A DNA stretch of 52,895 nucleotides from assembly GCA_001942045.1 (NCBI GenBank), contig MSTD01000005.1:70642-123536 (forward strand), written 5' to 3'. This stretch comes from Mycolicibacterium porcinum (GTDB taxonomy: Bacteria; Actinomycetota; Actinomycetes; Mycobacteriales; Mycobacteriaceae). Position numbers and translations under genes: made by a program. The notes beneath the pieces are model-generated. The model was not told the origin of the DNA. It saw only the letters and a program-made list of their open reading frames with translations, and did not search any database. This document shows, piece by piece, positions 26,738 to 34,792 of the stretch. Numbering within the stretch: the first letter of the stretch is position 1; every line of letters begins with the position of its first letter.

Positions 26738-27235
26738 TCAGTCGGCAGGGCCGGGCAGAGTGGGCATCCCCGCGACCGGGCCGCCCCCGGGCGAAACCGT
26801 CGGTACGCCCTTTCCCGTCCCTGCGGCGACGGCCACCGGGGCTGCGGGTACCGGCGCTGCGGCCGGGACGACGGGACCGGCGGCGGGGACAACGGGAGCG
26901 GCCGGGACGACGGGCACCGGCGGCGGTGCCAGCGGTACCGGCGGGACGCCCACCGGCGGTGGCACCACGGGAACGGGAGGCGGCGCCAGGGGCACCGGCG
27001 GAACGGCTGCGGGCGCCGCGGCGGGCACGACCCCGGCGGCTTCCACGGCGGCTGCCGCGCACACCGGCGCGCCCGGCGCACCGGCCGCACCGGCTGCGGC
27101 GCACTTGTACCCGCCGGTCTTGAGTTGCAGCGCTGCTGCGGCATGCGGACTGAGTGCCAGCGCGGCCGCTGCTGCGGTCAGGCACAATCCAGTGCTGACA
27201 ACAGTTTTGACCGCGATATGAGCAAAGGTGGCCAT
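26738..27235 (-). CDS. Secreted Ala/Pro/Val-rich repeat protein
   Basis: 165 residues. The RBS AAAGGAG precedes the ATG. Residues 1 to about 35 form a Sec signal peptide (VSTGLCLTAAAAALALSPHAAA). The mature protein is almost entirely Ala, Pro, Val and Gly, with a near-exact repeat of PPVPLAPPPVPVVP at residues 79-92 and 98-111, then shorter VVPAA units. Cysteines at 45 and 59 could pair in a disulphide. Such low-complexity exported proteins are common in mycobacteria and are thought to sit in or span the cell wall; the specific role is unknown. It converges on the L,D-transpeptidase gene across a shared terminator. Confidence 0.7.
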   Translation of the reverse strand: MATFAHIAVKTVVSTGLCLTAAAAALALSPHAAAALQLKTGGYKCAAAGAAGAPGAPVCAAAAVEAAGVVPAAAPAAVPPVPLAPPPVPVVPPPVGVPPVPLAPPPVPVVPAAPVVPAAGPVVPAAAPVPAAPVAVAAGTGKGVPTVSPGGGPVAGMPTLPGPAD

Positions 27236-27467
27236 CCCCGATCAGCTCCTTTGATTCGTGTGGAAATTACATCCGTGAAAATTGTGACGAGCTGAACCGT
27301 AGAACTGTCTAAAATCGGTGTCTACACAAGTTCTCAGATGGTTGCGGGGTTGAAATGTGGGCGAGCCGCAGTCGTGACCACATCGTTTCCAACCGGCGGG
27401 GTGCGTTGTGATAAGGCGTCGCGCGGCAACGGCACAACTGCGCGGGCGGGCGCAATTTTCGCAAACG

Positions 27468-28334
27468 TCATTGACCCAGCTGCATCCGGATCCCTTTGGC
27501 CACAAGCTGTTCGAAGCTGTAGCTGAATTCGCCGCGCCGTCCGACGGACAGTACGTAGCGATCCTGCCCTTCGGTCAGCGGCACAGTGAAGGTGAACGTG
27601 CAGGTGGCGGCGCTGCCCTTGCCGGCCCCCAGCGTGGTGGTCGCGAGCATCTCGCCTTTGCCGTTCTTGACGGTGACGATGGTGCCGGGATTGACATCGG
27701 AGTATCCGTTTGCGCCTTGGCATGTTTCGCCATCGGAGACGATACCCTCCGCGCCGGCGTTGTCAGAGAGCACAAAAGTGCCTGTGACCGTGGTCTTTTC
27801 GAGCACATGGAAGCCCTGGGAGAAATTGGGGCAGAACGTGTCGACAGCGATCTTGTCGGCCAGCAGGCCCTGTTGGGCGCCGCCGTCCTCGAGCTGACGG
27901 CACACCTGCCGTCCGTGGGCGATCGCGTTGGCATCGGAATTGAACTGATCGCTGACCCCGGCATCCTTCAGGGCGGCAAGGTATCCGGCTTCGGGTGGGG
28001 GTGGTGTCCTGCGGCCGGCCACCAGCAGGACCCACACCACCGCGGCGGTCATCACGATGATGGCCGCCGCCGCGGTGGTACCCAGCCAGGTTGACCGGAT
28101 GCCCGAGGTCTTCAACTCGAGGTAGTCCGGCAGCATCTGGCCGCCGACCGGGTCGGTCGACGTGGTCCGGCCGTCCCGTACCCGATTCGTCGGGTGTCCG
28201 GTGACGAAGTAGCGGCCTTCGTGGCGAGCCGTCGGGTCCGGCCGCCACCCGGTCGGTGCGGACCCATGGATCTGCCCGCACCGGTTGCAGGTGTCGGTTT
28301 CATCGAGCGGCGATCCGCAATACGGGCAGGTCAT
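27468..28334 (-). CDS. Zinc-ribbon / DUF2510 / transmembrane / DUF732-like protein
   Basis: 288 residues in four parts. Residues 2-20: zinc ribbon with CPYC and CNRC. Residues about 29-55: GWRPDPTARHEGRYFVTGHPTNRVRDG, a DUF2510-like motif. Residues about 85-107: one transmembrane helix (TTAAAAIIVMTAAVVWVLLVA). The outer part begins PPEAGYLAALKDAGVSDQF with NAIAHGRQVCRQLEDG, matching DUF732, the small mycobacterial secreted domain with paired cysteines, followed by a beta-rich tail of about 130 residues. The order puts the first two domains inside and the rest outside the cell. Role unknown; a sensor or adaptor linking cytoplasm to envelope is my guess. ATG 28334 was used (GTG 28337 also possible). 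Confidence 0.75.
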   Translation of the reverse strand: MTCPYCGSPLDETDTCNRCGQIHGSAPTGWRPDPTARHEGRYFVTGHPTNRVRDGRTTSTDPVGGQMLPDYLELKTSGIRSTWLGTTAAAAIIVMTAAVVWVLLVAGRRTPPPPEAGYLAALKDAGVSDQFNSDANAIAHGRQVCRQLEDGGAQQGLLADKIAVDTFCPNFSQGFHVLEKTTVTGTFVLSDNAGAEGIVSDGETCQGANGYSDVNPGTIVTVKNGKGEMLATTTLGAGKGSAATCTFTFTVPLTEGQDRYVLSVGRRGEFSYSFEQLVAKGIRMQLGQ

Positions 28335-28469
28335 CACTACCTGTTATATGCCGGTCGGTTCGCCGGCACAGCGGGCCCGCCAAGATTCGGGCCCGGCGGT
28401 ATTCGGTGCTGAGCAGTTGCACGGCCCCCGACCCGACGGCGGCGGGGATCGGCCATTACGGTGCTAGGC

Positions 28470-29303
28470 ATGACTCGGGTGACGGTGATCACAGGCGGCG
28501 CGGGCGGGATGGGATTGGCGACGGCCAAGGTCGTCGGCCGCGACCAGGCGGTCGTGCTGTGCGATGTGCGACAGGATCGCCTCGACGACGCGGCCACCGC
28601 TCTCGGCGACCTGGGCATCGCCGCCATGATCGTCAATGCCGACGTCACCGATCGGGATGCCGTCGACCGATTGTTCGAGACCGCGGCGGGGATCGGGACC
28701 GTCGGCGGCGTCGTTCACGCGGCCGGGGTCAGCCCCAGCATGGGCGATGCCGAGTACGTGATGCGCACCAACGCGCTGGGCACCCTGCACGTCAACGAGT
28801 CCTTTTTCGCGTCCGCTGCCGAGGGCGCGGCGATCGTCAACGTGGCGTCGATGGCGGCGCATCTGCTGCCCGAGGAAGTGATTCCCGCGCAGCACTTCCC
28901 GCTGGCGCTGGAGGATCAGGACCGCTTCCTCACCGAGATGCTGGCGGCGTGCGGCATGGCCCCGGAGGAGATGAGGTCCGGTTTCTCGTATGCCATCAGC
29001 AAGGCGTTCGTGAAGTGGTACAGCTCGTCGCAGGCCGAGCGGTTCAACACCCGTGGCCTCCGGATCGTCTCGGTCTCCCCGGGCTCCATCGACACCGAGA
29101 TGGGCCGGCTCGAGGAGCAGGCCGGCGCAGGCGCGATGGTGGCCGATGCAGCTGTGCCACGGTGGGGCAAGCCGGAGGAGATGGCGGATCTGCTGGCCTA
29201 CTGCGTCAGTGACCGGGCCGGTTACCTCACCGGCACGGACATTCTCAACGACGGCGGCGTCGTCGCCTCGATGCGGGAACGCGCCCGGCTCGCGGGCGGG
29301 TAA
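28470..29303 (+). CDS. Short-chain dehydrogenase/reductase
   Basis: 277 residues from ATG 28470. Cofactor motif TGGAGGMG near the N-terminus, CDVRQDRL after strand 2 (an acidic residue that favours NAD), HAAG in place of NNAG, then the catalytic VNVASMAA and YAISK. An insertion of about 25 residues lies between the catalytic Ser and Tyr (LPEEVIPAQHFPLALEDQDRF), as in hydroxysteroid dehydrogenase-like SDRs that bind large substrates. C-terminal PRWGKPEEMADLLAYCVSDRAGYLTGTDILNDGG is standard. Substrate unknown; a sterol or bulky alcohol is possible given the insertion. Confidence 0.85.
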   Translation: MTRVTVITGGAGGMGLATAKVVGRDQAVVLCDVRQDRLDDAATALGDLGIAAMIVNADVTDRDAVDRLFETAAGIGTVGGVVHAAGVSPSMGDAEYVMRTNALGTLHVNESFFASAAEGAAIVNVASMAAHLLPEEVIPAQHFPLALEDQDRFLTEMLAACGMAPEEMRSGFSYAISKAFVKWYSSSQAERFNTRGLRIVSVSPGSIDTEMGRLEEQAGAGAMVADAAVPRWGKPEEMADLLAYCVSDRAGYLTGTDILNDGGVVASMRERARLAGG

Positions 29304-29310
29304 GCGCCGC

Positions 29311-29490
29311 GAGGGAAAACGCTTGGCGCACGCGATGATCACGCCGAGCGCTTAGCGCCATCCCCTGGCCCACCCGGCGGCCGAACTCGGTCGGTTGGAC
29401 GGCCATGGCATCATCGATGACGGGGTGGGGATGGCGGGCCTGAGTGGCCCGGCCGTTCAGGGTCAGCAAGGCGGTTTCCGAAACGTCGGT
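29311..29490 (-). pseudogene. Remnant of a class I SAM-dependent methyltransferase gene (TIGR00027 type)
   Basis: One minus-strand frame reads TDVSETALLTLNGRATQA, then PVIDDAMAV, then FGRRVGQGMALSARR, which closely tracks the start of mycobacterial putative SAM-dependent methyltransferases (SETALLTLNxRATEARRPDxIIDDPMAV ... FGRxGQ-MALRA). About ten residues are missing after the MAV, no convincing start codon or RBS lies in front, and the rest of the roughly 270-residue enzyme, including the SAM-binding site, is absent; the frame runs into the SDR gene on the other strand. I interpret this as a decayed 5' fragment left by a deletion. It accounts for much of the 350-base gap here. Confidence 0.55.
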
Positions 29491-29652
29491 CAGGGCGCCG
29501 GCCCCGGCCCTTCTTGGAGACCTTCTCGCCGTCTGCGTGCTCCACCGGAGCCGCGCTACCGGCGGATGCGGAGTCGACAACTCAGCGTGGAGTTGGGATC
29601 CCTTGTGGTGGGTACTCGCCGAGCGTCACGGTTTCGTACAGGAGATTGCCAT

Positions 29653-30846
29653 TTGATTTGTAACGCCATGCAGGCCAACAGGAAAGACGACGGTCCCAGT
29701 TTGGGCCGTCGTGCCGCGTTCAAGCTTTCGTTGCTCGTCACGGCAGGTTTGTCGGTGGCGCGGACGCCGAGGGCGCAGGCGAAAGTCGACGGCCACGGGG
29801 CCCGCTGGTCACCCGAGCGGGCGCACCGCTGGTACGCCGCGCAAGGTTGGCTGGTCGGCGCCAACTTCATCCCGTCCAACGCGGGCAATCAGCTGGAGAT
29901 GTTCCAGCCCGAAACCTATGACCCGCAGCGGATCGACAACGAGTTGCGCATCGCTCGGTTGGCGGGATTCAACACGGTGCGGGTGTTCTTACATGATCAG
30001 CTGTGGGCTCAGGGCCACGCGGGTTTTCAGAGCCGCTTGGCCCAGTTCGTTGCTCTGGCGTCCAGTCACGGCATCAAACCGCTGTTCGTGCTGTTCGATT
30101 CCTGCTGGGATCCGTTTCCCCGGTTGGGGCGCCAGCGGCGGCCACGGCCCGGAATACACAATTCGGTGTGGGTGCAGAGCCCGGGTGCGCAGCACCTGGA
30201 CGATCGCCGGTACCGGCGAACCTTGCGTGAGTACGTGGTCGGCGTGATCAGCCAGTTCCGCCATGATGACCGCGTATTGGGGTGGGATCTGTGGAACGAA
30301 CCCGACAATCCTTCGGCCACCTACCGCGACGTGGAACGGCAGGACAAGATCAGCCTGATCGAAGACCTGCTGCCCCAGGTTTTCGCCTGGGCCCGGTCGG
30401 TTGACCCCGTGCAGCCGTTGACCAGCGGTGTGTGGGACGGGCCGTGGGCCGATCCGTTGACCCGGAGCCGGATGGCGACGCTCCAGCTTGACCTCTCGGA
30501 TGTGGTGACCTTTCACAGCTACGACCATCCGGCCGGATTCGAGGCCAGGATCGGAGAGCTGGCACCGATGGGACGTCCGATCATGTGCACCGAATACCTG
30601 GCGCGAGGTGAGGGCAGCACAGTCGAGGGTGTGTTGCCGATCGCCAAACGGCACAACGTCGGCGCCTACAGCTGGGGCCTGGTGGCCGGCAAGACGCAGA
30701 CCTACTTGCCCTGGGATTCCTGGGACCACCCCTACAAGTCGCCCCCGCCGGAGTGGTTCCACGACTTGTTCCATGCGGATGGACGTCCGTACCGCGACGG
30801 TGAGATCCGCATGATCAGGGAGCTGACCGGACGGCCGTACCCCTGA
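29653..30846 (+). CDS. Tat-exported GH5-like glycoside hydrolase (cellulase/mannanase superfamily)
   Basis: About 397 residues. TTG 29653 is suggested by AGGAGA seven bases upstream; ATG 29668 is the alternative without a good RBS. The N-terminus carries a twin-arginine signal (GRRAAFKLSLLVTAGLSVA). The mature protein is a TIM barrel: GANFIPSNAGNQLEM, RLAGFNTVRVFLHDQLW, then WDLWNEPDN with the acid/base Glu at about residue 215, TFHSYDHP, and CTEYLARGEG with the nucleophile Glu at about 313. That is clan GH-A, nearest GH5 by eye. It probably cleaves a beta-linked polysaccharide outside the cell; an autolytic or self-glycan role is as likely as biomass use. Confidence 0.82.
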   Translation: MICNAMQANRKDDGPSLGRRAAFKLSLLVTAGLSVARTPRAQAKVDGHGARWSPERAHRWYAAQGWLVGANFIPSNAGNQLEMFQPETYDPQRIDNELRIARLAGFNTVRVFLHDQLWAQGHAGFQSRLAQFVALASSHGIKPLFVLFDSCWDPFPRLGRQRRPRPGIHNSVWVQSPGAQHLDDRRYRRTLREYVVGVISQFRHDDRVLGWDLWNEPDNPSATYRDVERQDKISLIEDLLPQVFAWARSVDPVQPLTSGVWDGPWADPLTRSRMATLQLDLSDVVTFHSYDHPAGFEARIGELAPMGRPIMCTEYLARGEGSTVEGVLPIAKRHNVGAYSWGLVAGKTQTYLPWDSWDHPYKSPPPEWFHDLFHADGRPYRDGEIRMIRELTGRPYP

Positions 30847-30851
30847 CGACG

Positions 30852-31880
30852 TCAGCGGGCACCCATTCGGCTGACATCGGCGATCGCTGCGACGAACTGC
30901 TCGGGCGCCTCCTGGGGCACGTTGTGGCCGATGCCGTCGAGGATGCGGTGTTCGTAGGGTCCGGTGTAGAGCGCGCGGTAGCCGGCGCCGTCCTTGGCGG
31001 CGCCGTCGAAGTCGGATCCGATCGTGATGGTCGGGACGGTCACGGGCGGCTTTCCGGCCAGTCGGGCTTCGTCGGCGTCGAAGCGGGCCTCGCCGGGGGC
31101 CAGGCTGAGCCGCCACCGGTAGTTGTGCACGACGATGTCGACGTGGTCGGGGTTGTCGAACGCCGCGGCGGACAGGTCGTACGTGGCGTCGTCGAAGTGC
31201 CACAGCGGTGAGGCCTTGGTCCAGATCAGCCGGTTGAACTCCTTGGTGTTCTGGCGATATCCGAGCTCGCCGCGCGGGGTGGCGAAGTAGTACTGGTACC
31301 ACCAACCCAGTTCGGCCTCCGGGGCGAGCGGCTTCAGATTGGCGGCCAGGTTGACGGTGATATAGCCGCTGACCGCGACCAGTCCCGCGCAGCGCTGGGG
31401 CCACAGGGCGGCGACGTTGTTGGCGGTGCGTCCACCCCAGTCGTATCCGCCGAGCACAGCCTTGGGGATGTTCAGCGCGTCCATCAGTGCGATGACATCG
31501 GCAGCCAGCGCGGCCTGCTGCCCGTTGCGCACGGCGCCTGCCGAGCGGAATCGGGTGGAACCGAAGCCGCGCAGGTAGGGCACGATGACGCGGAAGCCCC
31601 GCTCGGCCAGCAGCGCCGACGCGTCGGCATAGCTGTGGATGTCATAGGGCCAGCCGTGCAGCAGGATCACCGGCGGCCCGTCGGCGGGCCCGGCCTCGGT
31701 GTAGCCGACGTTGAGCTCTCCGGCGTCGATCTGCTTGACCGGGCTCATGGGGTGCGACGGCTTGGCCGGCGGACCGGCCGGGGGCGCCGGCGTGGGTGAG
31801 GTGCCGCAGGCCGCCAGGGTCGCCGCGCCGGCGGCGGCCGCCGTGAGGAAGCCGAAGTTCCTTCTGCTCAAACCATTCAC
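30852..31880 (-). CDS. Tat lipoprotein alpha/beta-hydrolase, epoxide-hydrolase-like
   Basis: 342 residues. The N-terminus combines a twin-arginine motif (SRRNFGFLTAAAAG) with a lipobox (TLAAC, Cys at about residue 25), so it should be exported folded and lipid-anchored. A Pro-rich linker (about 26-45) precedes the alpha/beta-hydrolase fold: LLHGWPYD (HGxP oxyanion motif), nucleophile elbow GGYDWGG near residue 146, acid in GSDFDGA, and GIGHNVPQEAPEQF with the catalytic His. Asp as nucleophile plus HGWP point to epoxide hydrolase (or dehalogenase) rather than esterase. Divergent LysR gene at 31992, a likely regulator. Confidence 0.82.
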   Translation of the reverse strand: MNGLSRRNFGFLTAAAAGAATLAACGTSPTPAPPAGPPAKPSHPMSPVKQIDAGELNVGYTEAGPADGPPVILLHGWPYDIHSYADASALLAERGFRVIVPYLRGFGSTRFRSAGAVRNGQQAALAADVIALMDALNIPKAVLGGYDWGGRTANNVAALWPQRCAGLVAVSGYITVNLAANLKPLAPEAELGWWYQYYFATPRGELGYRQNTKEFNRLIWTKASPLWHFDDATYDLSAAAFDNPDHVDIVVHNYRWRLSLAPGEARFDADEARLAGKPPVTVPTITIGSDFDGAAKDGAGYRALYTGPYEHRILDGIGHNVPQEAPEQFVAAIADVSRMGAR

Positions 31881-31991
31881 CGTTGCTGCTCCTTGTCGCG
31901 GGCTCTTGGAATCAATCTCACCCGCTCAACGCCATCAAGTCCAACGATTCAATGCGATGAAACCCATCAATCAAATAGATAGGCTGGGACG

Positions 31992-32888
31992 GTGGAGTTA
32001 CGACAGATCGAACACTTCATCGCGGTGGCCGGCGAGATGAGTTTCACTCGCGCTGCCGAGCGGGCGCATGTGGTGCAGTCGGCGTTGTCGACGTCGATCG
32101 CGAAGCTGGAGCGGGAGCTCGGGGTGGAGCTGTTCGACCGGTCGCGGCAGCGGATCAGCTTGACTGCGGCGGGCGAGGCGTTCCGGACGCACGCCTATGA
32201 GGTGCTGCATGCGGCCCGCGCGGCGGCCGAGTCTGCGGCTCAGTTCCGTGGCTCGCTCATGGGCACGGTCGAGTTCGGCTCGCTGATCTCGTACGGGCCG
32301 GTCGATGTCGCCGGTGCCCTCGGCGACTTTCACCGTGCCCACCCGTCCGTGCGGCTGCGGCTGCGATTGAGCCAGTCCGGCGCGTCGGCGTATTTGGCCG
32401 CACTGCTGGAGGGCTCGCTGGACCTGGCCCTGGTATCGCTGCCCAACCGGTTCCCGGCACAGCTCGACATGAAGCTGCTGTTCGAGGAGCCGATGGTGTT
32501 CGTCTGCCGCGAGGACCATGCCCTGGCCCGTCGTCGCCGCCTCGACCTGGCGGACCTGGCCGACGAGGATCTCGTCGGCTTCCCGCCCGAATTCGGGCTG
32601 CGCCGCCTGATGGACGAGGCGTTTCACCATGCCGGTGTGCAACCGCACACGCAGTACGAAGTTCCGGCCGGGTTCGCCGCGATCGCCGAACTGGTCGGCA
32701 ACGGGCTGGGCACCGCCTTCATGCCGGCATCCGAGGCGCGTCGCTTCGGCGACCTGCGGACTGTGGCGTTGCGTGACCCCGCGACGTGGCAGGTCTACCT
32801 CGCCGCGCCGCCGGTCGAGCGGATGACGCCGGCGGCAGCGCGGCTGGCCGAAACGCTGCTCGACGCCGCGGTCCCGGTTTCCGGCTAA
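31992..32888 (+). CDS. LysR-type transcriptional regulator
   Basis: 298 residues from GTG 31992. Residues 1-60 are the winged helix: MELRQIEHFIAVAGEMSFTRA, VVQSALSTSIAKLERELGVELFDR. Residues about 90-295 form the periplasmic-binding-like effector domain (GTVEFGSLISYGPVDV, LVSLPNRFP, MVFVCREDHALAR, ELVGNGLGTAFMP). It is divergent from the epoxide-hydrolase-like gene with a 111-base intergenic region, the classical LysR arrangement, so that gene is the likely target. Within that region GATG-AAACC-CATC (31956-31968) is a weak candidate site. The start codon follows a TAGATA-like -10 closely, so the leader must be very short. Confidence 0.9.
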   Translation: MELRQIEHFIAVAGEMSFTRAAERAHVVQSALSTSIAKLERELGVELFDRSRQRISLTAAGEAFRTHAYEVLHAARAAAESAAQFRGSLMGTVEFGSLISYGPVDVAGALGDFHRAHPSVRLRLRLSQSGASAYLAALLEGSLDLALVSLPNRFPAQLDMKLLFEEPMVFVCREDHALARRRRLDLADLADEDLVGFPPEFGLRRLMDEAFHHAGVQPHTQYEVPAGFAAIAELVGNGLGTAFMPASEARRFGDLRTVALRDPATWQVYLAAPPVERMTPAAARLAETLLDAAVPVSG

Positions 32889-33238
32889 CGGGCCAGCGGA
32901 CTGTAGAACACCAGGCCGTTGCCCTTGTTGTCGTAGACCACGGCCCGGCGCTCATGGGCATCGTCGTAGGGATGCTTGATGATGCCGCCGCCGCTCTCCT
33001 TGATGGCCTTGGCGGCGCCGTCCACATCGGCGGTCTTGATTCCGACGACGACCTGACCCGGGATCGGGTGGTCCACCGAGGTGGCCAGAGCGAGAGTGAG
33101 CGATCCACCGTCGAGCGCGGCAAAGTGGGCGCCGTCGCGGAACTTCAGTGGCATTCCCAGCGTCTCGGTGTAGAAGCGGATCGACTCGTCGAGGTCGTCG
33201 GTCGAGAGAATGATCATCCGTACGTCGTGGTCGCTCAT
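32885..33238 (-). CDS. VOC-family (glyoxalase/bleomycin-resistance fold) protein
   Basis: 117 residues from ATG 33238. One pair of beta-alpha-beta-beta-beta modules: MIILSTDDLDESIRFYTETLGMPLKFRDGAHFAALDGG, then VVVGIKTADVDGAAKAIKESGG, and YDNKGNGLVFYSPLAR. The usual metal ligands (His, Glu) are not all present in one chain, so either metal binding is completed by a dimer partner or this is a non-enzymatic binding protein. Substrates of the fold include methylglyoxal adducts, catechols and antibiotics. It is divergent from the SDR gene at 33418. Confidence 0.82.
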   Translation of the reverse strand: MSDHDVRMIILSTDDLDESIRFYTETLGMPLKFRDGAHFAALDGGSLTLALATSVDHPIPGQVVVGIKTADVDGAAKAIKESGGGIIKHPYDDAHERRAVVYDNKGNGLVFYSPLAR

Positions 33239-33345
33239 CAGTGCCCTCCTATGGCTGAACGCTTTCAGGTTAGGGCCGGAGGGGGTGCGGACATAGGGAC
33301 CTAGGTCCATCGGCGTCCCATGCCCAGCACCGGTTTTGGGTGGGA

Positions 33346-33361
33346 CTCTACATATATAGAG
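33346..33361. promoter_or_regulatory. Palindrome in the VOC/SDR intergenic region
   Basis: CTCTACATATATAGAG, a 16-base palindrome with one mismatched pair, in an AT-rich patch within the 179-base divergent intergenic region. Its TATATA core could also serve as a -10 box. The nearby TetR gene (34162-34785) is a possible binder. Confidence 0.35.
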
Positions 33362-33417
33362 ACTTTGTGGAGTAGGTTGTCCGAAGTCGAACCGAACCAC
33401 AGGAGAGCTCACCGACG

Positions 33418-34197
33418 ATGACGCTGCAATTCGATCTGGCCAATCGTCGGGTGTTGATCACCGGTGCCGGGCAGGGCGTCGGCCGCGGCCTTGCCGACGC
33501 CTTCGCGGCCGCCGGGGCCACCGTGCTGGTCAACGATCTGCGGGCGGAACGGGCCGAGGCGGTGGTCGCCGAGCTGCGCGCAGCGGGCGGTGACGCGGTG
33601 GCGGTCCCGTTCGATGTCACGGACTACCAGGCCGTCACCGACGCGGTTGAGGCCGCCGGGCCGGTCGACGTGCTGGTGAACAATGCGGGCAATGCCGGGG
33701 CCGAGGGCTTTGCCGCCCGAATGCCGTTCTCCGACACCACTCCTGCGGACTGGGATCCGTTCCTCAAGGTGAATCTGTACGGCGTGCTGCACTGCACGCG
33801 GGCGGTGCTGCCGACGATGGTGGAACGGCAGTGGGGCCGGGTGGTGACGATCGTGTCGGATGCCGGACGAACCGGGGACGCGAGCGGCGCGGTGTACGCG
33901 GCCGCGAAGGCCGGTGCTGCGGGGCTGACCCGGTCGATCGCACTGGAGAACGGCCGCTACGGCATCACCGCCAACAACATCGCGCTGGGCACCATGCGGA
34001 CCCCGCTCACCGAACCGTTGTGGGCCGATATGGCCGACTCCCCGCAGGCCAAGGCAATCCTGTCGCGTTACCCGATCCGCAGGCCCGGCCTGCCCGAGGA
34101 CGTCGCCTATCTGGCGGTGCTGCTGGCCAGCGACCACGGCTCCTGGATCACCGGCCAGACGCTACCGGTCAACGGCGGCTACTCCTTCGCGATGTGA
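33418..34197 (+). CDS. SDR oxidoreductase (3-oxoacyl-ACP reductase-like)
   Basis: 259 residues, ATG start with a clear AGGAGAG RBS. Classical SDR motifs: TGAGQGVGRGLA (cofactor), NDLRAERAE, LVNNAGNAG, catalytic Ser in VTIVSDAG and YAAAK, then the C-terminal PEDVAYLAVLLASDHGSWITGQTLPVNGGYSF. Length and motifs fit FabG-type reductases acting on hydroxyacyl or alicyclic substrates. It stands alone on this strand; its last 36 bases overlap the convergent tetR gene. The substrate is unknown; the TetR/monooxygenase neighbours hint at catabolism or detoxification. Confidence 0.88.
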   Translation: MTLQFDLANRRVLITGAGQGVGRGLADAFAAAGATVLVNDLRAERAEAVVAELRAAGGDAVAVPFDVTDYQAVTDAVEAAGPVDVLVNNAGNAGAEGFAARMPFSDTTPADWDPFLKVNLYGVLHCTRAVLPTMVERQWGRVVTIVSDAGRTGDASGAVYAAAKAGAAGLTRSIALENGRYGITANNIALGTMRTPLTEPLWADMADSPQAKAILSRYPIRRPGLPEDVAYLAVLLASDHGSWITGQTLPVNGGYSFAM

Positions 34198-34785
34198 TGC
34201 CGCCGGGGCCGCCGCGACGACCGCGGTGATGATGTCGTGGAGCTGTTCGTCGGAGGTGATCGTGCGGTCGCCGCGGGCCAGGGCCAGCATCAGGCCGCTG
34301 ATGAAAGTAAGTAGTACGTAGGCTTTTTCGTCGATCAGCCCCGGATCGGTATCGGCCGGGCAGAGCGCTGCCACAACATTGCGGTGTAGCTCGAAGAACC
34401 GTTGTTGGTTGTGGCTGAAGGCCTCGGCCAGTCCGGCGTCGCGGCTCGACGGCATGACCAGCTCGTAGCGAGCCTTGCTACGGACCAGGCGCGCCCCGGT
34501 ACCCGACCGGATCACCAGCCGAGCCAGGCCGCGCGCATCGCCATGGGCACCCGAGCCGGTGGCGGCGGTCAGGTCCGCCAGGTCGAGATCGGCGATGCGG
34601 TTGGCGGCCGCCCGGAGCAACGCCGAACTGGTGCGAAAGTAGAACGAAGTGGTCCCGTCCGGGACGCCGGCCTTGCGGTCGACCTTCAGATGGGTGACCC
34701 CTTTGATGCCCTCGCGGGCCAGCAGAGCGATTGCCGCATCGCACAATTCGCGCCGGCGTTGTTCGGGGTTCTGTTTGCCTCCCAC
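34162..34785 (-). CDS. TetR-family regulator
   Basis: 207 residues from GTG 34785. N-terminal helix-turn-helix: RRRELCDAAIALLAREGIKGVTHLKVDRKAGVPDGTTSFYFRTSSALLRAA. The ligand-binding region is helical (LARLVIRSGTGARLVRSKARYELVM, AYVLLTFISGLMLALARG). The gene is seven bases downstream of the flavin monooxygenase gene, so it is the third gene of a helD-monooxygenase-tetR operon and probably represses it. Its 3' end overlaps the convergent SDR gene by 36 bases. Confidence 0.87.
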   Translation of the reverse strand: MGGKQNPEQRRRELCDAAIALLAREGIKGVTHLKVDRKAGVPDGTTSFYFRTSSALLRAAANRIADLDLADLTAATGSGAHGDARGLARLVIRSGTGARLVRSKARYELVMPSSRDAGLAEAFSHNQQRFFELHRNVVAALCPADTDPGLIDEKAYVLLTFISGLMLALARGDRTITSDEQLHDIITAVVAAAPAASHREGVAAVDR

Positions 34786-34792
34786 GTGAGTC

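Noticed and set aside
26724..27185. Alternative long frames opposite and within the Pro/Ala-rich gene
   Set aside because: Repeat-derived frames on both strands; only the 26738-27235 frame has a signal peptide and RBS.
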